Shown one piece after another: positions 18,014 to 26,390 of a stretch of DNA of 64,000 nucleotides. The position numbers were made by a program, and so were the translations under genes. Within the stretch, counting starts at the first letter, position 1; each line of letters begins with the position of its first letter. This stretch comes from Humitalea rosea (GTDB lineage: Bacteria > Pseudomonadota > Alphaproteobacteria > Acetobacterales > Acetobacteraceae), in assembly GCF_003253705.1 (NCBI RefSeq), contig NZ_QKYU01000005.1, positions 124,001-188,000 of the forward strand, given 5' to 3'. The notes beneath the pieces are model-generated. The model saw nothing but the letters and a program-made list of their open reading frames with translations. It did not search any database and was not told the DNA's origin.

Positions 18014-18891
18014 GAGGTCTTCATCACCTCGGCCGGGTTGGCGCGGGGGTCGCGGCGGTCCCAGCGGCCGGCTTCGGCCGTCGCGATGAATTCGGCGAGG
18101 AAGCGGTTGAACAGCTCCGGCTCCTCCAGGTTCAGCGTGTGGCCGGTCTTGGGGAAGACCGCGAGGCCGCAGCGCGGGATCACCCGCTTCAGGTAGAGCG
18201 CCGGTTGCAGGCAGTGGTCGTCCTCATCCCCGGCCATCACCAGAACCGGCAGGTCCATCGCGCGGAAGCCGTCCTCCAGATCATAGAGCGAGGGCCGCCG
18301 TGCCTGCACGCCGCGCATGGTCGCGGCCGACCCCTCGGTGGAATGTTCGCCGAGCTGGTCCGCGAACTCGGCCCAGCCACGCGGGTCCTTGTTCTGGAAC
18401 TGCACGCGGGATGCGCCGAGGGCATAGGTGCGGGCGAAGACCCCGGCGGTCTGCTGTTCGAAGCCATCGGCGACGGCCAGCGAGACGCCGCGGAAATAGG
18501 CCTCATGCTGCTTCTCGGCGCCATAGCCCGCGCCGGCGGCGGTGATGGAGAGCGCGCGATCGGGCTGCGCCAGCCCGAAATGCAGCGCGCAGAACCCGCC
18601 CATGGACAGGCCCACGATATGCGCCTTGGCGATGCCGAGCGCATCGAGCACCGCCACCGCATCGGATACCGCGATGGCCTGGCTGTAGCGTTCCGGATCG
18701 GCATGCACATCCGAGGGCGGGTAGCCGCGCGCGCCATAGGTGATGCAGCGATGGCGGCGGGCGAAGGCGCGAAGCTGCGGCTCCCAGCTGCGATGATCGC
18801 CGCCGAACTCATGGATGAACAGGATCGGGGTGCCGCTGCCGGCCTCCTCGACCCAGAGCCTGGTGCCATCGGATGTGGTGATATGCGGCAT
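18010..18891 (-). CDS. Alpha/beta-fold hydrolase
   Basis: This 293-residue cytosolic hydrolase has the nucleophile elbow GLSMGG (serine about residue 96), oxyanion region HEFGGDHRSWEPQ (about 27), acid residue in VMAGDEDDHC (about 220), and catalytic histidine in TGHTLNLEEPELFNRFL (about 250). It resembles 3-oxoadipate enol-lactonase-type hydrolases. It lies in an operon after an SDR oxidoreductase and a gene remnant, and a truncated frame begins at its stop codon. The operon looks catabolic, but the substrate is not deducible. Confidence 0.85.
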   Translation of the reverse strand: MPHITTSDGTRLWVEEAGSGTPILFIHEFGGDHRSWEPQLRAFARRHRCITYGARGYPPSDVHADPERYSQAIAVSDAVAVLDALGIAKAHIVGLSMGGFCALHFGLAQPDRALSITAAGAGYGAEKQHEAYFRGVSLAVADGFEQQTAGVFARTYALGASRVQFQNKDPRGWAEFADQLGEHSTEGSAATMRGVQARRPSLYDLEDGFRAMDLPVLVMAGDEDDHCLQPALYLKRVIPRCGLAVFPKTGHTLNLEEPELFNRFLAEFIATAEAGRWDRRDPRANPAEVMKTS

Positions 18892-18901
18892 GGGGGGAGC
18901 C

Positions 18902-19041
18902 TCAGAACAATTCGGGGATGTCGTTCATGGCGCGGGCGGCGGCAGATGATTGGTGTTCTGGCCGAGCCAGAGCAGATCCTCATCCCGCGTCAGCGCGTCG
19001 AAATGCCGGTTGCGGATTTCATGCGGGGGCAGGCTGCGCAT
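18902..19041 (-). pseudogene. Internally deleted enzyme gene between SDR and hydrolase
   Basis: An ATG at 19041 shares its A with the SDR stop (TGATG), so a coupled gene starts here. It reads 38 residues (MRSLPPHEIRNRHFDALTRD, then DLLWLGQNTNHLPPPAP) to a TGA at 18925. The other frame then gives AARAMNDIPELF and a stop at 18902. This looks like the N-terminal and C-terminal ends of one enzyme joined out of frame after loss of the middle. The N-terminus faintly recalls a PLP-dependent aminotransferase; that is a guess from memory. Confidence 0.4.
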
Positions 19042-19823
19042 CAGATGATGCTGCCGCGCGAGGCGATGCCGCCATCGATGGTGACGATGGTGCCGGTGAT
19101 ATAGGCGGCGCGCGGGCTCGCCAGGAACAGGATCAGATCCGCGACTTCCTCGACGCTGGCGGGGCGCTTGCCGGGGTATTTGTCGAACAGCTCCTCCCAC
19201 CGGCTGTCGTCGCCATACCAATCCGTGGCGCGGCGCTTCATGAGCTTGATCATCCGATCCGTCGCGACCGGCCCGGGATTGACGCCCAGCACACGGATGC
19301 CGTCATCCAGCGACGTGCCGCCGAGTGCCCGCGTAAAGGCCATCAGCGACGCATTGCCCGAGGAGCCGGCAATGTAGCGTGCATCGAAATTCTCGCCGGA
19401 ATTGCCGATGTCGTTGACGATGACGCCATGGCCGCGCGCCTTCATCCGCGCGTAATAGGCGCGGGTCAGGCTGATGTAGCCGAAGACCTTGAGATCCCAG
19501 CCACGGCGCCAGGCGGCGTCATCCACCACATCGATCGGGCCCGCCGGGATATCGCCGGCGTTGTTGACCAGGATATCGACGTCGCCGACCGCATCGGCGA
19601 GCGCATGCATCGCGCGATCATCGGAAAGGTCGCGCGCATGCACGGTGACGCGGATACCGTGGCGGGCTTCGAGGCTGGCCTTGGCTTCCTCCATCGGCGC
19701 GGCGCTGCGGGCGGCCAGATGCAGGTCGCAGCCCTCGGCGGCAAACACCTCGGCACAGGCGCGGCCGATGCCCTTGGAGGCGCCGGTGATGAGGGCGGTC
19801 TTGCCGCGAAGCTGGAGGTCCAT
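19041..19823 (-). CDS. SDR-family oxidoreductase with atypical catalytic site
   Basis: This 260-residue Rossmann enzyme has the NAD(P)-binding TGASKGIG at about residue 14-21, NNAG at about 89, and a C-terminal VTIDGG. Where most SDRs have YxxxK it shows YIAGSSGNASLMAF. Aligning on the following FTRAL helix puts Gly and Asn where Tyr and Lys should be, and the upstream serine spacing also differs. It may therefore use a variant mechanism or have lost classical dehydrogenase activity. It leads a short minus-strand operon facing a divergent GntR regulator, with an inverted repeat between them. Confidence 0.85.
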   Translation of the reverse strand: MDLQLRGKTALITGASKGIGRACAEVFAAEGCDLHLAARSAAPMEEAKASLEARHGIRVTVHARDLSDDRAMHALADAVGDVDILVNNAGDIPAGPIDVVDDAAWRRGWDLKVFGYISLTRAYYARMKARGHGVIVNDIGNSGENFDARYIAGSSGNASLMAFTRALGGTSLDDGIRVLGVNPGPVATDRMIKLMKRRATDWYGDDSRWEELFDKYPGKRPASVEEVADLILFLASPRAAYITGTIVTIDGGIASRGSII

Positions 19824-19849
19824 GATGAAGCTCTCTCGGAGTCAGGTGA

Positions 19850-19882
19850 ATTGTATGCGATATAGCGTCTGTGGCATACAAT
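19850..19882. promoter_or_regulatory. Probable GntR operator between SDR and regulator genes
   Basis: ATTGTATGC (19850-19858) and GCATACAAT (19874-19882) form a perfect 9-base inverted repeat around a 15-base spacer. It lies in the divergent promoter of the SDR operon and the FCD-type GntR gene, where such regulators usually bind. The right arm covers an ATG that would otherwise be a possible start of the regulator. A related repeat lies at 24811-24835. Confidence 0.65.
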
Positions 19883-19907
19883 GGCCGCGGACAAAAAGGG
19901 GGCTGGC

Positions 19908-20555
19908 GTGACGGCGGCGGAACGTGTGCGTGCGGCTTTGGAACAGGACCTGCTGGGCGGCGCGCTGACCCCCGGCATGCGGCTGGACGAGATGGATCTG
20001 GCGACGCGCTTCGCCGTCTCGCGTACCCCCGTGCGGGAGGCGTTGAAGGCCCTGGCGGCGCAGAACCTCGTGGAGCTGCGCCCCCATGCCGGCGCCTTCG
20101 TGGCCGAGCCGGGTGGCGAGGCGCTGATCGAGATGTTCGAGACCATGGCGGAGCTGGAGGCGGCCTGCGCCTCCTTCGCAGCACTGCGGGCACGCCCGGT
20201 GGATCGCGCGGCCCTGCTCGCGGCGCATGAGGCCTGCGTGGCCGCGACCGCGCGCGGCGCGATGGAGGCGTTCCTGGACGCCAACAACCGCTTCCACGAC
20301 GCGATCGCCGAGGCCGCGGGCAATCGCTTCCTGGCCGAGCAGACCTTGGCGCTGCGCCGCCGGCTGGAGCCCTGGCGCCGCCGCGTCACCTGGCGCGCGG
20401 GGATCATGCCGCAATCCAACGCCGAGCATGCCGGCATCCGCGAGGCGATCGAGGCCGGCGACGGCCCGCTTGCCGCGCGCTGTGCCCGCGCGCATCTGGA
20501 TACCTTGCAACGCGATGCGCTGGTGTTGCTGCGGATGATGAAGAAGGCGGGCTGA
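19908..20555 (+). CDS. GntR-family transcriptional regulator (FadR subfamily, FCD domain)
   Basis: A 215-residue repressor-type protein from GTG 19908, chosen because AAAAAGGGGG lies six bases ahead of it; an ATG at 19881 has no ribosome site and lies inside the operator. The winged helix includes LDEMDLATRFAVSRTPVREA (about residues 27-46), typical of GntR. The FCD ligand domain (about 75-210) has NNRFHDAIAEAAGN and SNAEHAGI, which carry the metal-binding Asp/His positions of the family. It is divergent from the SDR operon and abuts the ABC importer operon convergently (eight bases), so either may be its target. Confidence 0.88.
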   Translation: MTAAERVRAALEQDLLGGALTPGMRLDEMDLATRFAVSRTPVREALKALAAQNLVELRPHAGAFVAEPGGEALIEMFETMAELEAACASFAALRARPVDRAALLAAHEACVAATARGAMEAFLDANNRFHDAIAEAAGNRFLAEQTLALRRRLEPWRRRVTWRAGIMPQSNAEHAGIREAIEAGDGPLAARCARAHLDTLQRDALVLLRMMKKAG

Positions 20556-20563
20556 GGCCGCGT

Positions 20564-21298
20564 TCATTTCCAGAACACCACGCGCCGCTCCAGCAGCGTG
20601 ATGGCGCCGAAGAAGGCGAGGCTCATCACCGAGGCGACGAGGATCGCGGCCCAGACGCGCAAGAAATCGATCTGGAGCACCGCCTCGAAGATGGTCCAGC
20701 CGAGGCCGAGCTGGCTGCCGAGCATCTCCGTCACGATCGCCACGATCATGGCGCGCACGGTCGAGACACGCAGCCCGACCGCGATGGCGGGCAGCGCCGA
20801 AGGCAGCCGCAGCCGCCACAGGATCGAGAGCCGCCCCGCGCCAAAACTGCGCAGCAGCGCGATGCCGGCGGGGTCCACCCGCGTCAGCCCATCCAGCGCG
20901 TTCAGGAAGACGGTGAAGCCGACGATGAAGGCGACCATGATGACCTTGGAGGTCGCGCCAGTGCCGAACCACAGCAGGGCCAGCGGCGCATAGGCCGCGA
21001 CCGGCACCGAGTTGATGATCACCACCACCGGCAGCAGCACCCGCCGCAACATCGCTGCCTGGGACAGCAGGATCGCGAGCAGGATGCCGAGCACCGCGCC
21101 GATGGCATAGCCGCCGGTCGCCTCGGCCAGCGTCATCCCCGCGGCCGGCAGCAAGCCGGCGCGGGCGGTCCAGGTGGTGGCGAGAATGCCGCTGGGGGCG
21201 GGCAGAATCCAGGGCGGGATGGCGAAGAGGCGCACCGCGGCCTCCCACCCCAGCAGCAGGATCAACCCGCCGGCGAGGCCGCGCAGGGCGGCGGTCAC
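20564..21298 (-). CDS. ABC transporter permease (second of two)
   Basis: This 244-residue inner-membrane permease of the SsuC/TauC type has about six membrane spans. The binding-protein-dependent permease loop is AIALLRSFGAGRLSILWRLRLPSALP (EAA-like) at about residue 140. It starts at a GTG overlapping the stop of the other permease by four bases. It is the last gene of the dioxygenase-SBP-ATPase-permease-permease operon. Two distinct permeases imply a heterodimeric channel. Confidence 0.9.
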   Translation of the reverse strand: MTAALRGLAGGLILLLGWEAAVRLFAIPPWILPAPSGILATTWTARAGLLPAAGMTLAEATGGYAIGAVLGILLAILLSQAAMLRRVLLPVVVIINSVPVAAYAPLALLWFGTGATSKVIMVAFIVGFTVFLNALDGLTRVDPAGIALLRSFGAGRLSILWRLRLPSALPAIAVGLRVSTVRAMIVAIVTEMLGSQLGLGWTIFEAVLQIDFLRVWAAILVASVMSLAFFGAITLLERRVVFWK

Positions 21299-22035
21299 AG
21301 CTCCTCCCGCCAGAACAGCAGCCGCGCCTCGATCACCGCGACCAGCGCGAAGAGCGCGCCGCCGACGGCCGCCGCGAGGATGATCGCGGCCCAGAGGGCG
21401 ATGATCTGCTCGTTGAACATCGCCGCCAGCAGCAGCGCGCCGACGCCCTGCACCGCGCCGAACCATTCGCCGACGATGGCGCCCGCCAGCGCGAGGCCGG
21501 CCGAGAGCCGCAGGGCCGTGAAGATGCGCGGCAAGGCCGATGGCAGCAGCAGCTTCCACAGCAGCGCCCGCCGCCCCGCGCCAAAGCTGCGCAGCAGGGC
21601 GATTTGGCGCGGATCGACCGCCTCCATCCCCGCCAGCGTGTTCACCGTGACCGGGAAGAAGGTGAGGTAGAAGGCGATCGCCGCCTTGGCCGCCAAGGTA
21701 TTGCCGAACCACAACACGATGATGGCGCCGAAGGCGATCACCGGCACGGTCTGCGAGACGATGAAGATCGGCAGCACCATCTGCTTCAACCGCGGCGCAT
21801 GCGCGAAGACGATGCCGCTGCCGACACCCACGAGCCCGCCTGCGACAAATCCCACCACCGCCTCAAGCAAAGTGATGAGGAACGCCGCCTGATACGCCTG
21901 CCAATTCGCGCCGATGGCGCCGAGCACATCGCGCAGCGGCGGCAAGTAGAAGGGGCTGATGGCGAAGAGCGCGACCGACCCCTCCCAGGCCGCGGCGATC
22001 AGCGCCAGGGGGGCGAGGAGGGCGAGCGCCTTCAC
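21295..22035 (-). CDS. ABC transporter permease (first of two)
   Basis: This 246-residue permease has about six transmembrane helices and an EAA-like coupling loop (QIALLRSFGAGRRALLWKLL, about residue 145) followed by LPSALP. It is closely similar to the next permease in the operon, including the RSFGAGR core, so the two are paralogues. It overlaps the ATPase gene and the second permease gene by four bases each, a tightly coupled arrangement. Confidence 0.9.
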   Translation of the reverse strand: MKALALLAPLALIAAAWEGSVALFAISPFYLPPLRDVLGAIGANWQAYQAAFLITLLEAVVGFVAGGLVGVGSGIVFAHAPRLKQMVLPIFIVSQTVPVIAFGAIIVLWFGNTLAAKAAIAFYLTFFPVTVNTLAGMEAVDPRQIALLRSFGAGRRALLWKLLLPSALPRIFTALRLSAGLALAGAIVGEWFGAVQGVGALLLAAMFNEQIIALWAAIILAAAVGGALFALVAVIEARLLFWREEL

Positions 22036-22874
22036 CTCTGCCCGGCCTGGAAGGTCTTGAGGCTCTCCTCCTCCAGCACCTCCAGCAGCTCCCGCTTGAT
22101 GGCGGTGAACTCCGGCGCGGTGATGAGCGCGGCGGCACGCGGACGCGGCAGGTCGATGGCGCGATCCATGCGGATGCGCCCCGGGCGCGCGCCCATCACC
22201 AGCACGCGGTCGGCGAGGAAGATCGCCTCGTCGATGTCATGCGTGATGAAGACGATGGTGCGGCGATAGCGCGACCAGATGTCGAGCAGCCAGCGCTGCA
22301 TCAGCGAGCGCGTCAACGCATCCAGCGCGCCGAAGGGCTCGTCCAGCAGCATCACGTCGCGGTCGAACAGGAAGGTCCGCATCAGCGCCACGCGCTGGCG
22401 CATGCCGCCCGAAAGCTGCTGCGGGAAGTGGTCCTCGAACCCCGCGAGGCCGAAGTCGCGCGCCATCTCGCGTGCCAGCGCGCGGGCTTCCTTCTTGGGC
22501 TGGCCTTGCACCTCGGCGGCGAGGATCGCGTTGTCCAGCACGCTGCGCCAGGGCAGCAGCAGGTCGCGCTGCGGCATGAAGGCGACGCGGCCGAGCAGCC
22601 CGCCCGGGGGCACCACCATGCCATCCAGCGCGACGCTGCCGCCGGGATCGGGCTCCAGCAACCCCGCCAGTATGTTGAACAGCGTGCTCTTGCCGCAGCC
22701 GGAGGGGCCGATGAGCGTGACGAAGGCGCCCTCGGGGATGGAGGCATCGATGCGGTCCAGCGCATGGACCGCCCCGAAATGCCGCGAAACGCCGCGCAGC
22801 CCGAGCTTCTCCCGCCCCGCCGGCGCCGTGCCGACGGTGAGATGCGGATCGAGCAGCCCGGCGGCCTCGGTCAT
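22032..22874 (-). CDS. ABC transporter ATP-binding protein (nitrate/taurine/THI5 type)
   Basis: This 280-residue ATPase has Walker A GPSGCGKST (about residue 57), the Q-loop in MPQRDLLLPW, signature LSGGMRQR (about 150), Walker B LLDEPFGALD (about 170) and the H-loop in FITHDIDEA. It resembles SsuB/TauB/ThiZ ATPases. A short N-terminal extension (~25 residues) precedes the domain. It overlaps neighbours on both sides by four bases and powers the importer made of the following two permeases. Confidence 0.93.
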   Translation of the reverse strand: MTEAAGLLDPHLTVGTAPAGREKLGLRGVSRHFGAVHALDRIDASIPEGAFVTLIGPSGCGKSTLFNILAGLLEPDPGGSVALDGMVVPPGGLLGRVAFMPQRDLLLPWRSVLDNAILAAEVQGQPKKEARALAREMARDFGLAGFEDHFPQQLSGGMRQRVALMRTFLFDRDVMLLDEPFGALDALTRSLMQRWLLDIWSRYRRTIVFITHDIDEAIFLADRVLVMGARPGRIRMDRAIDLPRPRAAALITAPEFTAIKRELLEVLEEESLKTFQAGQR

Positions 22875-23875
22875 GCCAGACGGTCGGCCAGCGGGATCGC
22901 TTCGAGGAAGGAGGAGCGGAAGGCGGTGGCGAGATCGATCGGCGCCTTCAGCACCTGCTGCTCGACGAAGAAGTCATGCGCCTTCTTGATCGCGGTGGGG
23001 TCGATGACGAACAGCCCCTGCTGTGCCGCGGCACCTGCCTCCATCAGCCGCAGCACTTCCGGCAGCATCGCGATCTGATGCGCGCGATCCAAGGTCGGCA
23101 CGATCTTCATCACCGCTTCCAACGCGGCGGCGGGCTCGGCCTTCGCCGCCTTCCAGCCGCGGATGGACGCGCGCAGGAAGGCCGTCACCGCATTGGGATT
23201 GGCGGCGGCGAAGGCCTCGTTCACGATCACCGTGTCGCGCGGAACGGTGATGCCGTAATCCTCGGCGACGAAGAGCTTGAGCTTGTCCGCGCCGCCGATG
23301 CGCGCCTTGATGGTGTTCAGCTCATTGTACCAGGTCGCGGCGCAGACATCGGTATCGCCATTGATGAAGGGCGTGATCGAGACCTGCTGCGGGCTGATGC
23401 TCAGCGCATCGCGCGGGATGTTGCGGCTGGCGAGCATGCCGAACAGCACCAGATGCGCGCCGGTGAACCAGGCGGTGACCTTCTTGCCGCGGAAATCCTC
23501 CAGCGTCTTCACCGGGCCATCGGCCTTGGCGACGAAGACGAAGGGCGTGACCTGGTGTGCCACGCCGATGCAGGTGATCGGCAGGCCCTTCTCGCGTGCG
23601 GAGAACACGCTGTCGGTGCCGCCGGAGAGGCCGAATTGCTCGCTGCCCGAGGCCACGAGGTTTTCCGTCAGCAGGTTCGGCCCGCCCGGGCTGATGCTGA
23701 GATCGAGCCCTGCTTCACGATAGTAGCCGCGTTCGACGGCAAGGTAGAAGCCGGCGAACTGCGCCTGCGGCAGCCACTTCAGCCGCAGGGTCACAGGGGT
23801 CAGTGCCTGCGCCTGGCCGATGCGGGGGGCGGCGAGGACGGCGAGGGGCGTTGCGAGCAGCGTGCGGCGATGCAT
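22871..23875 (-). CDS. ABC transporter substrate-binding protein, THI5/NMT1 type
   Basis: This 334-residue periplasmic protein has a signal peptide (MHRRTLLATPLAVLAAPRIG then QAQA). The mature start LRLKWLPQAQFAGFYLAVER and the GYYREAGLDL..PGGP motif are characteristic of the NMT1/THI5-like family, which includes binding proteins for pyrimidine precursors, taurine-like sulfonates and aromatic acids. The start at 23875 is chosen for the signal peptide. It follows a TauD-like dioxygenase gene by 47 bases and overlaps the ATPase by four. The ligand is uncertain; the dioxygenase suggests a compound it oxidises. Confidence 0.88.
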   Translation of the reverse strand: MHRRTLLATPLAVLAAPRIGQAQALTPVTLRLKWLPQAQFAGFYLAVERGYYREAGLDLSISPGGPNLLTENLVASGSEQFGLSGGTDSVFSAREKGLPITCIGVAHQVTPFVFVAKADGPVKTLEDFRGKKVTAWFTGAHLVLFGMLASRNIPRDALSISPQQVSITPFINGDTDVCAATWYNELNTIKARIGGADKLKLFVAEDYGITVPRDTVIVNEAFAAANPNAVTAFLRASIRGWKAAKAEPAAALEAVMKIVPTLDRAHQIAMLPEVLRLMEAGAAAQQGLFVIDPTAIKKAHDFFVEQQVLKAPIDLATAFRSSFLEAIPLADRLA

Positions 23876-23922
23876 GGGCGGTGACTCCGGTTCGGCGCTG
23901 GGATGGGGGACGGGCTCGGCGT

Positions 23923-24789
23923 TCACGCCGCACGCACCATCGGTGTCGCCGGGACCGGCCGTTCGCCGGCCAGCGTCGTGCGATGCATGATGCGGATGTA
24001 TGTGCTGTCGTCGTAGTCGGTCGCCTGGTGCATCGTGTTGCGATTGTCCCAGGCCACCAGATCGCCTTCCTGCCATTTGTGGCGATAGACATGCGCGGCC
24101 TGCACCGCATGCGCGTTCAGCCGGTCGAGCAAAGCGGCCCCCTCCTCGGGGTCCAGGCCGATGATCTCCTTCACCACCTCCCGCCCGATGTAGAGCGCGC
24201 GGCGGCCATTGCCCGGATGCAGTCGTACCAAGGGATGAATCACATCCGGCGTCGCGGCGCGCTGTGCTTCCGTCAGCGGCGCGCGGTCGGCGAAGGCGCG
24301 GTCGTAGTAGGTCGCATAGCTGTGCGTGGCGAAGAGCCCGTCGATCCGTGTCCGCGTCGCCTCGTCCAGCGTCTCATAGGCCATATGCATGCAGGCGAAG
24401 AGCGTATCGGCGCCCTCGGCCGGGCAGACGCGGCCATGCAGGATCGAGCCGACGGCGGGCTCGGCCTTGTAGGACCAGTCCGAATGCCAGTTCAGCCCTT
24501 CCTTGTGGTTGCCGATCGGCTTGCCCTCGCGCAGCGCGTTGGAGAGGACGTAGATCTCGGGATGGGGCGTGGTCAGGAACTGCGTCAGCACATGCGTCTG
24601 CAAGTCGCCGAAGCGGCGACTGACGGCGACATGCGCGGCCTCGTCGAGCGCCTGGGCGCGGAAGACCACGACGCCCTTGGTGTGGAAGGCGTCGAGGATC
24701 GCGCGCCATTGCGGCGCGCTCACCGGTCCGGTGAGGTCGATGCCGGCGATCTCGACGCCGAAACCTGGGTGCAGCAGAAGGATGTCCAT
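23923..24789 (-). CDS. TauD/TfdA-family Fe(II)/2-oxoglutarate dioxygenase
   Basis: This 288-residue cytosolic enzyme carries the metal-binding HxD in LNWHSDWSY (about residue 99) and the distal histidine in NRNTMHQATDYDDS (about 254), with the oxoglutarate-binding arginine in YIRIMHRTT (about 268). Members hydroxylate sulfonates, chlorophenoxy acids and similar carboxylates. It begins the importer operon, so the imported compound is the likely substrate. Its promoter is shared divergently with a class II aldolase gene and contains an inverted repeat related to the GntR operator. Confidence 0.9.
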   Translation of the reverse strand: MDILLLHPGFGVEIAGIDLTGPVSAPQWRAILDAFHTKGVVVFRAQALDEAAHVAVSRRFGDLQTHVLTQFLTTPHPEIYVLSNALREGKPIGNHKEGLNWHSDWSYKAEPAVGSILHGRVCPAEGADTLFACMHMAYETLDEATRTRIDGLFATHSYATYYDRAFADRAPLTEAQRAATPDVIHPLVRLHPGNGRRALYIGREVVKEIIGLDPEEGAALLDRLNAHAVQAAHVYRHKWQEGDLVAWDNRNTMHQATDYDDSTYIRIMHRTTLAGERPVPATPMVRAA

Positions 24790-24810
24790 CGCCTCGCCTC
24801 ACGGATCGCA

Positions 24811-24835
24811 TGCAATACGAGAATTTTCGTATGCA
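24811..24835. promoter_or_regulatory. Inverted repeat in the dioxygenase/aldolase divergent promoter
   Basis: TGCAATACGA (24811-24820) and TCGTATGCA (24827-24835) face each other; the inner arms ATACGA/TCGTAT are perfect with a six-base spacer, and the outer TGCA also pairs after one extra base. The half-site CGTATGC resembles TGTATGC of the repeat at 19850-19882, so the same GntR protein may bind both. Confidence 0.5.
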
Positions 24836-24890
24836 GAAGAATGAGGTTTCGGTAAGCAATCGGTGTGCCATCCCTTGACGGAGCCCCCCG

Positions 24891-25679
24891 ATGTTCGATG
24901 CCGACGCCCAAGGCCATGTCCGCGACAGCATCGCCGGCGTCACCGCCCATGCGCCGGCAACCGAGGCGGAGGCACGGCTGCACCTCGCCGCCGCCTATCG
25001 CCTGGTCGCGTTGATGGGGATGGACGACCTCATCTTCACCCATATCTCCGCCCGGGTGCCGGGGGAGCCGGAGCATTTCCTGCTCAACCCCTATGGCCTC
25101 GGCTTCGATGAGATCACCCCCGCCAGCCTCGTGAAGATCGACCATGCCGGGCGGAAGATCGGCGACAGCCCTTATGACGCCAATGCCGCGGGCTTCGTGA
25201 TCCATTCTGCCATCCACATGGGCAGGCCAGAGGTGGATTGCGTGATGCATACGCACGCCCCCGCATCGGTCGCCATCGCCGCGCGGCCCGAGGGGCTGCT
25301 GCCGCTCAGCCAGTTCGCGATGCGCTTCTTCAACCGCGTGGCGCTGCATGGCTATGAAGGCCTGGCGCTGAACCTCGGCGAGCGGGAGCGGATGATCGCC
25401 GACCTCGGCCAGCACCACACCATGCTGCTACGCTTCCACGGCGTGCTGACCTGCGGCCGCACCATCCCCGAGGCCTTCATCCTCGCGCATTACTTTGAAC
25501 GCGCGGCCGCCGTGCAGCTTGCCGCGATGGCCGATGGCGCCACGCTGCCCTTGCCCCCGCCCGAGGTCTGCGAACTCACCGCGCGGCAATTCGAGGACCA
25601 GCCCGCACCGCAGGGCGAGCGCGAATGGCCCGCCTTGCTACGGCGCCTCGATCGCGAATGCCCGGGCTGGCGCGGCTAG
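24891..25679 (+). CDS. Class II aldolase/adducin-family protein
   Basis: This 262-residue cytosolic enzyme has the family's metal-binding region: FTHISARVPG (about residue 44), GFVIHSAIHMGRPEVDCVMHTHAP with the HxH zinc ligands (about 102-125), and a later HHTMLLRFHGVLTCG histidine (about 168-182). Relatives are sugar-phosphate aldolases or decarboxylases, but this subgroup is largely uncharacterised. It is divergent from the TauD-like dioxygenase and its last four bases overlap the convergent PiuC gene. It may process the product of the imported compound. Confidence 0.88.
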   Translation: MFDADAQGHVRDSIAGVTAHAPATEAEARLHLAAAYRLVALMGMDDLIFTHISARVPGEPEHFLLNPYGLGFDEITPASLVKIDHAGRKIGDSPYDANAAGFVIHSAIHMGRPEVDCVMHTHAPASVAIAARPEGLLPLSQFAMRFFNRVALHGYEGLALNLGERERMIADLGQHHTMLLRFHGVLTCGRTIPEAFILAHYFERAAAVQLAAMADGATLPLPPPEVCELTARQFEDQPAPQGEREWPALLRRLDRECPGWRG

Positions 25680-26326
25680 CTCTCCGCCCACATCCGCAGC
25701 AGGTTGGCGCGGGCGAGTTGCAGGCGCAGCGCGGCATCTTCGCCGCCATGCTCGGCCAGATGCAGGTCGAACAGCAGGGCGCGCTGGGCCGCGTCGCGCA
25801 CGCGGCTCTGCACCCAGCCGACCGCGACGAGGCGCTCACCGCTCTCGACCTGTGCCACGCGATGCAGATGCGTCGCGGGGTAGAGCACCAGCAGCCCCGG
25901 CCGCGGCGCGATCTCCTGCTCGCCGCCGGCCGTCTCCACCACCAGCGCGCCGCCGCCGACCGGGCCGCCGAGGAACAGCGTCCAGGCGAGATCGGTGCGG
26001 ATCGTCGCCCCGCCGCGCCCCATCAGCGCATTGTCCACATGCCGCCCATAGCCACCGCCCGGCGGGGTGCGGCTGAACAGCGGCCGCGTCATCCGCAGCG
26101 GCAGGGCGGCGGCGGCGAAGACGGGATGGGCGCGCAGGCTCGCCTCCAGCTCCACGGCGGCGGCGCGCGTCGCGGGGTCGTCCCCATCGGCCTGTTCATT
26201 GGCCTTGACCCCGGCGGCGCGCGCCCCCGCGGTGGCGCGCCCGTCCCGCCAGGTGGCGCGGGCCAGCACCTTGCGCAGCCGCTCCAGCGCCGCCGCCTCC
26301 AGCACATCGGCAATCGGCAGCAGCAT
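25676..26326 (-). CDS. piuC: Fe(II)-dependent PKHD-type hydroxylase PiuC
   Basis: This 216-residue 2-oxoglutarate dioxygenase starts at MLLPIADVL, the typical start. It shows the PKHD-type metal site: HxD in YGRHVDNALMG (about residue 101), the distal histidine in YPATHLHRV (about 160), and the co-substrate arginine in ERLVAVGWVQS (about 170). The C-terminal helical extension (LLFDLHLAEHGG) is also typical. PiuC (YbiX) genes are usually iron-starvation induced and sit by siderophore receptors; none is adjacent here, but an iron-linked block begins just downstream on the map. Confidence 0.92.
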   Translation of the reverse strand: MLLPIADVLEAAALERLRKVLARATWRDGRATAGARAAGVKANEQADGDDPATRAAAVELEASLRAHPVFAAAALPLRMTRPLFSRTPPGGGYGRHVDNALMGRGGATIRTDLAWTLFLGGPVGGGALVVETAGGEQEIAPRPGLLVLYPATHLHRVAQVESGERLVAVGWVQSRVRDAAQRALLFDLHLAEHGGEDAALRLQLARANLLRMWAES

Positions 26327-26390
26327 CGGCGTTGGCCCTTGGTTTGATCGGGCGTAGTATACCGCGAACCCTTCGCAACTCCGAGGCGAC

